Source of the DNA: Dehalococcoidia bacterium UBA3254
GTDB taxonomy: Bacteria > Chloroflexota > Dehalococcoidia > Dehalococcoidales > UBA3254
DNA length: 12,922 bases
Direction of reading: 5' to 3'
NCBI GenBank assembly: GCA_002362735.1
Contig: DEUU01000298.1
Location: 1 to 12,922, forward strand
Part shown: one piece after another, positions 6,079 to 12,922 of the stretch
Layout: each line of letters opens with the position of its first letter
Numbering within the stretch: the first letter of the stretch is position 1
The notes under the pieces: generated by a model
What the model was told of the DNA's origin: nothing
Database searches by the model: none
Seen by the model: only the letters and a program-made list of their open reading frames with translations
Translations under genes and position numbers: made by a program

Positions 6079-6152
6079 GTGTCTTGCATAATGAAAAAGG
6101 TTATCACCCTCGGAAAAAGGTAAGACACAGCTTGACGAAACATTATTGCAAT
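6079..6152 (+). promoter_or_regulatory. Possible structured leader of guaA
   Basis: Two stems can form but not together. GTGTCTT (6079-6085) pairs with AAGACAC (6122-6128). TTGCATAATG (6084-6093) pairs with CATTATTGCAA (6141-6151), with one bulged T, and reaches into the annotated guaA ATG. The loop contains a 10-codon frame (ATG 6091 to TAA 6121-6123) without a clear Shine-Dalgarno. It does not match the purine riboswitch core that I know. The role is inferred from the competing stems and the occluded start. Confidence 0.3.
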
Positions 6153-7860
6153 GGTAAGCTTTTTATCAATGGAAACAGTTGGAAATCCGCAGAATTTGAC
6201 CCCCGATAAAAGTCACCGAGTCTCAACCAGTAATGACATTGAAGTCTCTACTTATCTGGAGATTGCCAAGCAAAAGACCGGGCAAAAACCGATTGAGAGT
6301 GAAGAAACCACTTTGCCACCTGAACCCGAAGCGATCATCATTATAGATTTCGGCTCTCAATACAGCATGCTCATTGCCAGAAGAGTCCGCGAACTTCAGG
6401 TTTATTGCGAATTAGTCTCTCACGATACCCCGTGGGAAAAGATAGCCTCTCTAAATCCCAAAGGGTTTATTTTATCGGGTGGACCGTCCAGCGTCTATGA
6501 GGACGGCGCTCCCTTAGCCCCGGCCTACGTCTATGAAAGCCATCTGCCAGTCCTTGGTATTTGTTACGGCATGCAGGCTATCACCAAGCAACTCGGAGGT
6601 ACGGTGACTCCGGGTACCCGGCAGGAGTACGGACATGCCATTCTTCACCTCAGCCGCATGGACTCGCCCCTGTTTACCGGACTACCGGAAACAACGGCTG
6701 TCTGGATGAGCCACGGAGATAAGATCGAAGATATCCCAAAGGGATTTTCGGCTCTTGCCTACACTGAAAATACTCCGGTGGCCGTCATGGGCAATGACCA
6801 GAATATTTTCGGCCTTCAATTCCATCCCGAAGTGATACATACTCCTGAAGGGAAAAATATACTAAAGAATTTTATATATCAGATATGTTGCTGTCGCGGT
6901 ACCTGGACCATTGGTAACTTTATCGATGAGAGCATATGCCGAATCCGCAGCAGGGTCGGCGACGGTAAAGTTATCTGTGCTCTTTCCGGCGGAGTGGACT
7001 CCTCCGTGGTAGCCACTCTGATTCACAGAGCTATCGGCGAACAGCTCACCTGTATTTTCGTAGACCACGGTCTGATGCGTAAAGAAGAGGTTGAACGCAC
7101 CTTTAACATTTTCCGGCTGAATCTGGGTATGAATATTATCCTATCCGAGTCCGCCGAAAGATTCCTCAAAAGATTAAAGGGTGTTATTGACCCTGAAGCT
7201 AAACGTAAAATCATAGGTGAAGAATTTATCCGTATCTTTGAAGAAGAGGCTCGCAAGATAGGGAAAGTGGACTTTCTAGCCCAGGGTACTCTTTATCCTG
7301 ACGTCATCGAAAGCGCTTCTTCAGGAAGCCGGGCAGCCGCCAAGATTAAAACCCACCATAACGTCGGCGGGTTACCAGCGGATATGTCGCTTCAATTGCT
7401 TGAGCCCTTACGCTCTCTTTTTAAAGACGAGGTCCGCAAGGTCGGCTCTGAACTGGGACTACCAGAGGAAATGGTCTGGCGCCAGCCATTCCCAGGTCCC
7501 GGTCTCGCTATCCGCATTATCGGTGAAGTGACAAGAGAGAAACTGGATATGCTTCGCGAAGCGGACTATATTGTCATGAATGAAATCAGAGCCGCAGGAC
7601 TTTATCATAAACTGTGGCAGAGTTTCGCCGTATTGACCGATGTTAAATCGGTTGGAGTCATGGGAGACTTCCGCACTTACGGATATCTTTTAGCTGTCCG
7701 GGCCGTTACCAGTGATGATGCCATGACTGCTGACTGGGCGCGGCTTCCATACGATATTCTCGCCCGCATTTCTAATCGTGTTGTAAATGAAGTACGCGGT
7801 ATCAACCGCGTTGTTTACGATATTACCTCTAAACCGCCTTCAACTATAGAATGGGAGTAA
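6151..7860 (+). CDS. guaA: GMP synthase (glutamine-hydrolysing)
   Basis: GuaA converts XMP, glutamine and ATP to GMP. The class I glutamine amidotransferase domain starts at [20 protein letters not shown] (residues 62-81). The nucleophile is C138 in LGICYGMQA, and H225 and E227 in QFHPEV complete the triad. The ATP pyrophosphatase domain has the P-loop [11 protein letters not shown] (278-288), and the C-terminal dimerisation domain ends [10 protein letters not shown]. At 569 residues it is about 50 longer than usual. The surplus is an N-terminal stretch of polar, low-similarity sequence before residue 58. No good Shine-Dalgarno precedes ATG 6151 or ATG 6169. A TTG at 6313, about 10 bases after GAGAGTGA, would give a start with normal length, so the true start is uncertain. 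It is the first gene of the purine cluster, 3 bases before purD. Confidence 0.96.
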   Translation: MVSFLSMETVGNPQNLTPDKSHRVSTSNDIEVSTYLEIAKQKTGQKPIESEETTLPPEPEAIIIIDFGSQYSMLIARRVRELQVYCELVSHDTPWEKIASLNPKGFILSGGPSSVYEDGAPLAPAYVYESHLPVLGICYGMQAITKQLGGTVTPGTRQEYGHAILHLSRMDSPLFTGLPETTAVWMSHGDKIEDIPKGFSALAYTENTPVAVMGNDQNIFGLQFHPEVIHTPEGKNILKNFIYQICCCRGTWTIGNFIDESICRIRSRVGDGKVICALSGGVDSSVVATLIHRAIGEQLTCIFVDHGLMRKEEVERTFNIFRLNLGMNIILSESAERFLKRLKGVIDPEAKRKIIGEEFIRIFEEEARKIGKVDFLAQGTLYPDVIESASSGSRAAAKIKTHHNVGGLPADMSLQLLEPLRSLFKDEVRKVGSELGLPEEMVWRQPFPGPGLAIRIIGEVTREKLDMLREADYIVMNEIRAAGLYHKLWQSFAVLTDVKSVGVMGDFRTYGYLLAVRAVTSDDAMTADWARLPYDILARISNRVVNEVRGINRVVYDITSKPPSTIEWE

Positions 7861-7863
7861 TCA

Positions 7864-9123
7864 GTGAAAGTTTTAGTGGTGGGAAACGGAGCTCGCGAGC
7901 ATGTTCTAACATGGAAGCTGGCTCAAAGTTCTCGAGTCACACGAATTTACACCACGCCGGGTAACGCAGGAACTGCTCAAATAGCTGTTAATCTTGACAT
8001 CAAACCCACGGATGTCATGTCTCTGTCCCGGGCTGTCAAAGAAAATCATATCGAATTAGTCGTTGTCGGGCCTGAAGCACCTCTAGCCGAGGGGATCGTC
8101 GATCATTTTCAAAAGATCGGTGTACCGATTTTCGGTCCTACGAAAGCGGCTGCCCAAATTGAGGTCAGCAAAGCCTTCTCTAAAGATTTGTTACAAAAAT
8201 ATCATATTCCCTGCGCCCGAAGCCAGACCTTCTCTAATTTTTCTCAGGCTAAAAAATATATCCTTGACCAGGGTGCCCCGCTGGTTATTAAGGCGGATGG
8301 ACTGGCCGCCGGTAAAGGTGTAATTATCGCTGAAACTACTGAACAAGCCCTGGAAGCAGCGTCGAGCATGATGGAAGCCAGAACTTTCGGTCAGGCAGGC
8401 GATAAAATTATTATTGAAGAAAAACTCACAGGGAAAGAGATGAGTTATTTTGCTTTTTCCGACGGCAAGAACGTTCTTCCGATGGTTCCCGCCTGCGATT
8501 ACAAGCGAGTGTATGATGACGATCAGGGTCCAAACACTGGAGGAATGGGAAGTTACAGCCCGCCATACTTTTTCACTCCTGATCTGGAGCAAAGAGTACT
8601 CCAGAACATTGTTGAACCAACGATAAAAGCAATGGATAAAGAAAACCGGCGATATCAGAGCGTACTCTATGCCGGATTAATGGTGAATAATGGAGAGCCT
8701 AAGGTGCTGGAATTCAACGCTCGTTTTGGCGACCCCGAGTGCCAGGTCACCTTAACAAGGCTCAAATCCGACTTCCTGGATATCATTTTTGGCGTCATCA
8801 ATGGCAATTTACCGTCCGTCAAGGTAGAATGGGACCAAAGAGCCTGCGTGGGCGTAGTTTTAGCTTCTGCGGGTTATCCAGGCAGCTATAAAACCGGCTT
8901 TCCAATTACGGGGCTTGACAAGGTCGACCCTGATATTATCGTATTTCATGCGGGCACGAAAGCTGGTGCTGAGCACGGCCAGGTAATGACGAACGGCGGA
9001 CGTGTATTGACCGCAGTAGCACTGGGAAAGACTACAAACGAAGCCCGTGAAAAGATTTATGCCAATATTTCACGGATAACCTTCGAAGGTATGCAATACC
9101 GCAAAGATATTGCCAAATTTTAG
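7864..9123 (+). CDS. purD: Phosphoribosylamine-glycine ligase (GAR synthetase)
   Basis: PurD joins glycine to 5-phosphoribosylamine with ATP, the second step of de novo purine synthesis. The 419-residue monofunctional protein has the normal bacterial length. It shows VVGNGAREHVLTWKLAQS at the N-terminus, VVGPEAPLAEGIVD (67-80), the ATP-grasp lysine/glycine loop KADGLAAGKGV (143-153), the GARS signature around GPNTGGMGSYSPP (222-234) and the metal-binding EFNARFGDPECQ (283-294). Translation starts at GTG 7864, three bases after the guaA stop. GGGAG within the last guaA codons serves as Shine-Dalgarno, so the genes are coupled. No purM or purN domain is fused to it. Confidence 0.97.
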   Translation: MKVLVVGNGAREHVLTWKLAQSSRVTRIYTTPGNAGTAQIAVNLDIKPTDVMSLSRAVKENHIELVVVGPEAPLAEGIVDHFQKIGVPIFGPTKAAAQIEVSKAFSKDLLQKYHIPCARSQTFSNFSQAKKYILDQGAPLVIKADGLAAGKGVIIAETTEQALEAASSMMEARTFGQAGDKIIIEEKLTGKEMSYFAFSDGKNVLPMVPACDYKRVYDDDQGPNTGGMGSYSPPYFFTPDLEQRVLQNIVEPTIKAMDKENRRYQSVLYAGLMVNNGEPKVLEFNARFGDPECQVTLTRLKSDFLDIIFGVINGNLPSVKVEWDQRACVGVVLASAGYPGSYKTGFPITGLDKVDPDIIVFHAGTKAGAEHGQVMTNGGRVLTAVALGKTTNEAREKIYANISRITFEGMQYRKDIAKF

Positions 9124-9134
9124 GAGATAAGATA

Positions 9135-9593
9135 ATGCCAACCGTCGCTATCGTGATGGGTTCAAAATCAGACCTCGAAACCATTCAACCAGCTGTAGAA
9201 ATTTTAAAAGAATTCGGCATTGACTCTGAAGTATCAATTATCTCAGCCCACCGTACACCAGAAAAAGCCCGGGAGTACGCCAAAGCTGCAAGGGAGAAAG
9301 GAATAGAAGTAATTATTGCCGCAGCTGGCGGTGCGGCTCATTTACCGGGGGTTCTGGCAAGTTGGACTACCTTACCCGTTATCGGCGTGCCTCTAGCTTC
9401 AAGTGAATTGAAAGGAGTGGATGCCCTATATTCAATCGTTCAGATGCCGGGCGGTATCCCGGTAGCTTGTGTCTCGGTGGGAAGCTGGGGGGTTAAGAAT
9501 GCGGCCTATTTAGCTGCGGAAATTTTAGGACTCAAGTATAATAGTATCCGTGATGCATACGAAAAATATAGAAACAACCTGGCAAGGAGCTAA
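9135..9593 (+). CDS. purE: N5-carboxyaminoimidazole ribonucleotide mutase (PurE)
   Basis: PurE forms CAIR (4-carboxy-AIR). The 152-residue protein is the stand-alone catalytic domain, with MGSKSD (8-13), the SAHRTP loop carrying H39 and R40 (37-42), AAAGGAAHLPGVLAS (62-76), PVIGVP and GVDALYSIVQMPGGIPVACV. This pattern fits class I PurE, which takes N5-CAIR made by PurK. No purK lies in this cluster, so it must be elsewhere or the enzyme uses AIR and CO2 directly, as class II enzymes do. The start ATG 9135 has GGAGAT eight bases upstream and lies 11 bases after purD. The next gene follows after 3 bases. Confidence 0.95.
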   Translation: MPTVAIVMGSKSDLETIQPAVEILKEFGIDSEVSIISAHRTPEKAREYAKAAREKGIEVIIAAAGGAAHLPGVLASWTTLPVIGVPLASSELKGVDALYSIVQMPGGIPVACVSVGSWGVKNAAYLAAEILGLKYNSIRDAYEKYRNNLARS

Positions 9594-9596
9594 ACC

Positions 9597-10958
9597 GTGA
9601 TCGAACGCTACTCTCGACCCGCGATGAAGCGCGTATGGTCAGATGAAAACAAATTTAACAAATGGCTGGATGTAGAAATCGCTGTCTGTGACGCCTGGTC
9701 TGAGCTGGGAGTCATACCTCGAAAAGCCATGCCCAAAATCAAATTGGCGCGCTGCAACGTAAAGCGCATGGAAGAGATTCTTAAAGAAACTCACCATGAT
9801 ATGACTGCATTTTTAGGCGCGGTAGCCGAAAGTGTAGGAGAAGAATCACGTTTCATTCATCTCGGCCTAACCTCTTCTGATATTATGGATACTTCAACCA
9901 GCTTGCAATTGGTAGAAGCAGCAGACATTATAACCGAAGATATCAAAACCTTGATCGATGTCCTGGCCAGGAGAGCGATAGAATTTAAATATACTACGAT
10001 GATCGGTCGAACCCATGGTGTTCATGCTGAACCGATCACCTTCGGTTTAAAACTGGCGGTTTGGGTCGACGAAATGCGCCGGAATCAGCGTCGGATGACC
10101 GAAGCGCGCAGAAACATCGCTTTCGGCAAGATTTCCGGAGCTGTCGGGACTTATGCCACCGTTCCTCCTGAGGTGGAAGAAAAAGCCTGCGCAAAACTGG
10201 GTATTCAGCCGGCTCCCATCTCAAATCAGATCCTCCAACGTGATCGGCATGCTCATTTTATTACCACTCTGGCCATAATCGCTGGTTCCCTGGATAAATT
10301 TGCGACCGAGATTCGAGCACTGCAAAAAACAGAGATCCATGAAGTAGAAGAACCCTTCTCCGCAGGACAGACAGGATCTTCAGCCATGCCTCATAAACGG
10401 AACCCTGAGCTTTGCGAAAGAGTGAGCGGTTTAGCCAGGTTAATTAGGGGACATTCCGTTACCGCACTGGAAAATATGGCTCTCTGGCATGAACGAGATA
10501 TCAGCCACTCGTCCAATGAACGTTTGATACTGCCGGACTCCTGCCTGGCATTAGACTATATCCTTAATCTCTTTACTTCGATAATGACCGGACTACTGGT
10601 CTTTCCGAAGAGAATGAAGAAAAATCTGGAGTTGACTAAAGGACTGGTCTTTTCCCAACGAGTGATGCTGGCCTTGATTGACAAAGGGTTGAGCCGCCAA
10701 AAAGCCTATGAGTTAGTTCAAAAGAATGCTATGGCAGCCTGGAAAGCGAACCGCAATTTTCTTACTTTGCTCAAGCACGATACCGAAGTTATGGCGGTAA
10801 TCAAACCTAAAGACCTAGAATCAATATTCGATTATCAATACTACCTGGGTCATGTCAACGAGATCTTTAATCGACTGGGTTTAACCGAAGCCCAGTGGCG
10901 AGATAAAACGATTAATTCACCCGCCAATCTCGCCCCCAGGACAATTCAATCGAATTAG
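9597..10958 (+). CDS. purB: Adenylosuccinate lyase
   Basis: PurB removes fumarate from SAICAR (giving AICAR) and from adenylosuccinate (giving AMP), so it acts twice in the pathway. The 453-residue protein, slightly longer than the roughly 430 of many bacterial forms, is all-helical fumarase/aspartase superfamily. H67 lies in THHDM, TSSDIMDTSTS is at 92-102, the general acid region is RTHGVHAEP (138-146, H140), and the flexible signature loop with the catalytic serines is GSSAMPHKRNP (260-270). EVEEPF, a substrate-site segment, precedes it. Translation begins at GTG 9597 with AAGGAG (9584-9589), three bases after the purE stop, so co-translation with purE is likely. The C-terminal tail after residue 438 (SPANLAPRT) accounts for much of the extra length. 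Confidence 0.96.
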   Translation: MIERYSRPAMKRVWSDENKFNKWLDVEIAVCDAWSELGVIPRKAMPKIKLARCNVKRMEEILKETHHDMTAFLGAVAESVGEESRFIHLGLTSSDIMDTSTSLQLVEAADIITEDIKTLIDVLARRAIEFKYTTMIGRTHGVHAEPITFGLKLAVWVDEMRRNQRRMTEARRNIAFGKISGAVGTYATVPPEVEEKACAKLGIQPAPISNQILQRDRHAHFITTLAIIAGSLDKFATEIRALQKTEIHEVEEPFSAGQTGSSAMPHKRNPELCERVSGLARLIRGHSVTALENMALWHERDISHSSNERLILPDSCLALDYILNLFTSIMTGLLVFPKRMKKNLELTKGLVFSQRVMLALIDKGLSRQKAYELVQKNAMAAWKANRNFLTLLKHDTEVMAVIKPKDLESIFDYQYYLGHVNEIFNRLGLTEAQWRDKTINSPANLAPRTIQSN

Positions 10959-11063
10959 GGAGAATAGAGGTTTTCAATTGTCAGTCATCAATTGTTATTC
11001 CCAGCCTCTGCTTTTCTGACAATGAAATCTCAAATGCAAACTGGTTATTAAAAAGGAGTGAGT
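10959..11063 (+). other. Gap between purB and purC with an inverted repeat
   Basis: This is the only sizeable gap in the purine cluster. TTGTCAG (10977-10983) and CTGACAA (11016-11022) form a 7-bp inverted repeat, and two CAATTG palindromes sit at its left. No T tract follows, so it is probably not a terminator. No convincing promoter is visible. It may be an RNA processing or regulatory site that sets purC apart from the upstream genes. Confidence 0.3.
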
Positions 11064-11981
11064 ATGGAAATGGATTCATCAGTGTTACTGGAGACCGATC
11101 TACCAATCCCACTCTTTGGCCGGGGTAAAGTCAGGGATACTTACGATTTGGGCGACCTTCTGCTTATCGTGGCCACTGACCGCATCTCGGCTTTCGATGT
11201 CGTCCTGCCTTGCGGAATCCCGGATAAAGGTCAGGTCTTGAACCAACTGTCCGCCTTCTGGTTTGATCAGACGAAAAAATTAATTCCGAATCACCTGGTA
11301 GAATCCCTGGAAGACGTTAACCGTCTGAACGATTATATCTCTCCCAAAAAGCGTTTTAAGTATCCGGACTGTCTTGTTGGACGCTCCATGCTGGTAAAAA
11401 AAATGGCCCGCATAAACGTTGAATGTGTTGTCCGGGGTTATCTCGCGGGTTCAGCCTGGGAGGAATACCGAAGGACCGGAACTGTCTGCGGATACACCTT
11501 ACCCAAAGGTCTAGTGGAGAGCCAGGAATTGCCAGAACCGCTGTTTACACCTACTACCAAAGCGGAAAAAGGTCATGATTTGCCTCTCACCATGAACGGA
11601 CTAAAAGAAGTGGTAGACGCAACTCTGGCGGAGGAGATGCAAAATGCCAGCTTGACGATCTATTCCTACGCCCGGGATTATGCCAGAGCCAGAGGTATAA
11701 TTATTGCTGATACCAAGATGGAATTTGGCCTGCAGGGCAATAAACTAATCTTGATTGATGAACTTCTGACTCCCGATTCCTCTCGGTTTTGGGACATCAA
11801 CTCGTACGTTGTTGGACAATCTCAACCGAGCTACGATAAACAGCCTGTTCGTGACTGGCTGGAAGCATCAGGATGGAACAAGGAACCACCTGCTCCTATG
11901 CTTCCCCCGGAAATAATCGACTCAACCAGAAGGATTTATATTAAAGCATTTGAGATTCTCACCGGTAAATCGCTGAAATAA
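11064..11981 (+). CDS. purC: Phosphoribosylaminoimidazole-succinocarboxamide synthase (SAICAR synthetase)
   Basis: PurC condenses CAIR with aspartate using ATP, so it uses the product of PurE and delivers the substrate of PurB. The 305 residues match the longer ADE1-like group of SAICAR synthetases rather than the roughly 240-residue bacterial form. Motifs are FGRGKVRDTYDL (18-29), VATDRISAFDV (36-46), CVVRGYLAGSAW (121-132), FTPTTKAEKGHD (161-172), IADTKMEFG (214-222) and IDELLTPDSSRFW (231-243). I choose ATG 11064 because AAGGAG (11053-11058) stands 5 bases upstream. The in-frame GTG at 11058 overlaps that ribosome-binding site and is unlikely. ATG 11070 is the other option. Confidence 0.95.
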   Translation: MEMDSSVLLETDLPIPLFGRGKVRDTYDLGDLLLIVATDRISAFDVVLPCGIPDKGQVLNQLSAFWFDQTKKLIPNHLVESLEDVNRLNDYISPKKRFKYPDCLVGRSMLVKKMARINVECVVRGYLAGSAWEEYRRTGTVCGYTLPKGLVESQELPEPLFTPTTKAEKGHDLPLTMNGLKEVVDATLAEEMQNASLTIYSYARDYARARGIIIADTKMEFGLQGNKLILIDELLTPDSSRFWDINSYVVGQSQPSYDKQPVRDWLEASGWNKEPPAPMLPPEIIDSTRRIYIKAFEILTGKSLK

Positions 11982-11994
11982 TCTTTTTGAATTT

Positions 11995-12024
11995 TTGACA
12001 CCTTAATACAATGTGTATTATTAT
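11995..12024 (+). promoter_or_regulatory. Sigma70-type promoter of the moaD-like/AOR unit
   Basis: A perfect TTGACA (11995-12000), an 18-base spacer and TATTAT (12019-12024, five of six matches) begin 14 bases after the purC stop. A start near 12031 would leave only about 17 bases of leader before the ATG at 12048. The unit can thus be expressed independently of the purine cluster. No terminator is visible between purC and this promoter. Confidence 0.65.
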
Positions 12025-12047
12025 CTGCAAAGGATCGATAATTATTT

Positions 12048-12320
12048 ATGAGTATCAAGGTGCATCTGTACTCGAGTTTACGAGCCTATGCCGGTGATCG
12101 CGACCTTGTAGAAGTCCACGGTTCTACCGTCGGTAAATGTCTCGCTGACCTCGTCTCTCAATTTCCTGATCTGTCACCACTATTGTTCGATGATACGGGG
12201 AAAATGCAAAAAGGTGTTTTCGTCTCGATCAACCTGGAGAGTGCTTACCGGGAGCAATTGACAAAGTCTGTTAAAGACAATGATCATCTTTATCTAATAC
12301 TCATCGTTGCTGGAGGTTAA
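12048..12320 (+). CDS. MoaD/ThiS-family ubiquitin-like sulfur carrier protein
   Basis: This is a 90-residue beta-grasp protein of the MoaD/SAMP type. It starts with IKVHLYSSLRAYAGDRD and the predicted strand-helix pattern, and ends LILIVAGG. The terminal Gly-Gly is the hallmark that is adenylated and thiocarboxylated for sulfur transfer into molybdopterin or tungstopterin. Its position, four bases before an aldehyde:ferredoxin oxidoreductase gene, suggests a dedicated role in the pterin cofactor of that enzyme. MoaD-like genes are commonly neighbours of AOR-family genes. A modest AAAGGAT lies 13 bases upstream of ATG 12048. An alternative is a general thiolation or protein-modifier role. Confidence 0.85.
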   Translation: MSIKVHLYSSLRAYAGDRDLVEVHGSTVGKCLADLVSQFPDLSPLLFDDTGKMQKGVFVSINLESAYREQLTKSVKDNDHLYLILIVAGG

Positions 12321-12324
12321 CTTA

Positions 12325-12922
12325 ATGTATCATGGTGGCTATACCGGGAAAATATTAAGGATAAATTTAACTCAGATGACTTCCTCAGAGGAAGCTGTCT
12401 CTTTTGATCTGGCCAGAAAATATTTAGGGGGAGTCGGTTTCGCTTTCAAATATCTGTATGACGAATTTAAACCAGGTACACCCCCTCTGGATCCGGGGAA
12501 TCTTTTAATATTTGCCGTTGGCCCACTGAATGCCACCGGTGCTCCCTGTTCGAACCGTATGGCGGTGGCTTCCAAATCTCCGCTGACAGGATCCATCGCC
12601 TGTTCGCTGAGCGGAGGATATTTCCCGGATGAAATGAAAAAAGCCGGATATGACATGATCATCGTGGAAGGGAAAGCCCCGCACCTCATTTATGTTTCCA
12701 TTAACGATGGCGAGGTCCGTTTCCGCAGTGCCGCCAAATTTAGCGGGATGCAAACTACAGATACTCAGCTCTTCATTAAAGATGAACTCAAAGACCAGAA
12801 TTTTAGAGTGGCTTGTATAGGCCCCGCCGGAGAAAAGATGATCCCTATGGCCTGCATCGTCAATGAGCGGCGGGCAGCCGGCCGCAAGGGCCTGGGAGCC
12901 GTGATGGGCTCGAAAAACCTGA
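12325..12922 (+). CDS. Aldehyde:ferredoxin oxidoreductase family protein, N-terminal third
   Basis: AOR-family enzymes oxidise aldehydes to acids, or reduce acids, with ferredoxin, using a tungsten (or molybdenum) bis-pterin and one [4Fe-4S] cluster. The 199 visible residues form the AOR N-terminal domain. They begin YHGGYTGKILRINL and continue with RKYLGGVGFA (31-40), GPLNATGAPCSNRM (66-79), SKSPLTGSIACSLSGGYF (83-100) and the pterin-binding RRAAGRKGLGAVMGSKNL (182-199). The cluster cysteines lie in the missing C-terminal two thirds. The start ATG 12325 has GGAGG (12312-12316) eight bases upstream. That GGAGG is formed by the two glycine codons ending the preceding gene. The substrate cannot be told from this part: a generic AOR, a benzoyl-CoA-reductase-like or another W-enzyme subfamily remain possible. 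Confidence 0.92.
   Translation, partial: MYHGGYTGKILRINLTQMTSSEEAVSFDLARKYLGGVGFAFKYLYDEFKPGTPPLDPGNLLIFAVGPLNATGAPCSNRMAVASKSPLTGSIACSLSGGYFPDEMKKAGYDMIIVEGKAPHLIYVSINDGEVRFRSAAKFSGMQTTDTQLFIKDELKDQNFRVACIGPAGEKMIPMACIVNERRAAGRKGLGAVMGSKNL

Noticed and set aside
6132..6160. TTGACG with TAAGCT as a guaA promoter
   Set aside because: The -10 is a weak match, and the start would fall inside or after the annotated ATG. It would be plausible only if guaA starts further downstream.
6862..7256. Minus-strand frames inside guaA
   Set aside because: They are shadows of the GuaA ATP-pyrophosphatase coding sequence with no ribosome-binding site or protein family pattern.
12372..12753. Minus-strand frames opposite the AOR gene
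   Set aside because: They lie antisense to a clearly conserved AOR N-terminal domain and show no recognisable protein features.

Overview
The window is a bacterial chromosomal segment of moderate GC with AT-rich intergenic stretches. It is dominated by anabolic housekeeping genes. Three features suggest a strict or facultative anaerobe: an aldehyde:ferredoxin-oxidoreductase-type (W/Mo-pterin) enzyme with a MoaD-like partner, a dihydroxyacid dehydratase of the E. coli-like, probably oxygen-labile cluster type, and the lack of any obviously aerobic gene. Protein style and gene content would fit an anaerobic Chloroflexota (Dehalococcoidia-like) genome, but that is an impression and not a demonstrated placement. 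I see no mobile element, CRISPR array, rRNA or tRNA gene.

Left third, minus strand (about 1-4450). A tsaC/sua5-type gene and rpiB form a short operon. Immediately after the rpiB stop codon a new promoter begins a branched-chain amino-acid operon, ilvD then ilvB (ilvB runs off the left edge). Between promoter and ilvD lies the most interesting structure in the window. It is an unlisted 30-codon leader peptide (16 of 30 residues Ile/Leu/Val, including the run LIVLVV), followed by a perfect 12-bp antiterminator and an intrinsic terminator that share one strand. This is a complete ribosome-stalling attenuator. A second, internal promoter lies downstream of the terminator and would bypass it.

Middle (about 4450-6150). 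This is a gene-poor, AT-rich stretch. It holds two clean hairpins, a 23-codon ORF with a strong Shine-Dalgarno sequence, a 63-residue orphan gene on the minus strand, and a left-handed beta-helix O-acetyltransferase with its own promoter and an operator-like inverted repeat.

Right half, plus strand (6150-11981). This is a tightly packed purine cluster: guaA, purD, purE, purB, purC. Gaps are 3, 11 and 3 bases among the first four genes, then about 105 bases before purC. PurD, PurE, PurC and PurB act in the de novo route from phosphoribosylamine to AICAR. PurB also finishes AMP, and GuaA makes GMP from XMP.

Right edge (11995-12922). A strong promoter begins a second unit made of a MoaD/ubiquitin-like protein ending in Gly-Gly and the N-terminal third of an aldehyde:ferredoxin oxidoreductase family enzyme. 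The two genes are so tightly joined that the diglycine codons supply the downstream ribosome-binding site.
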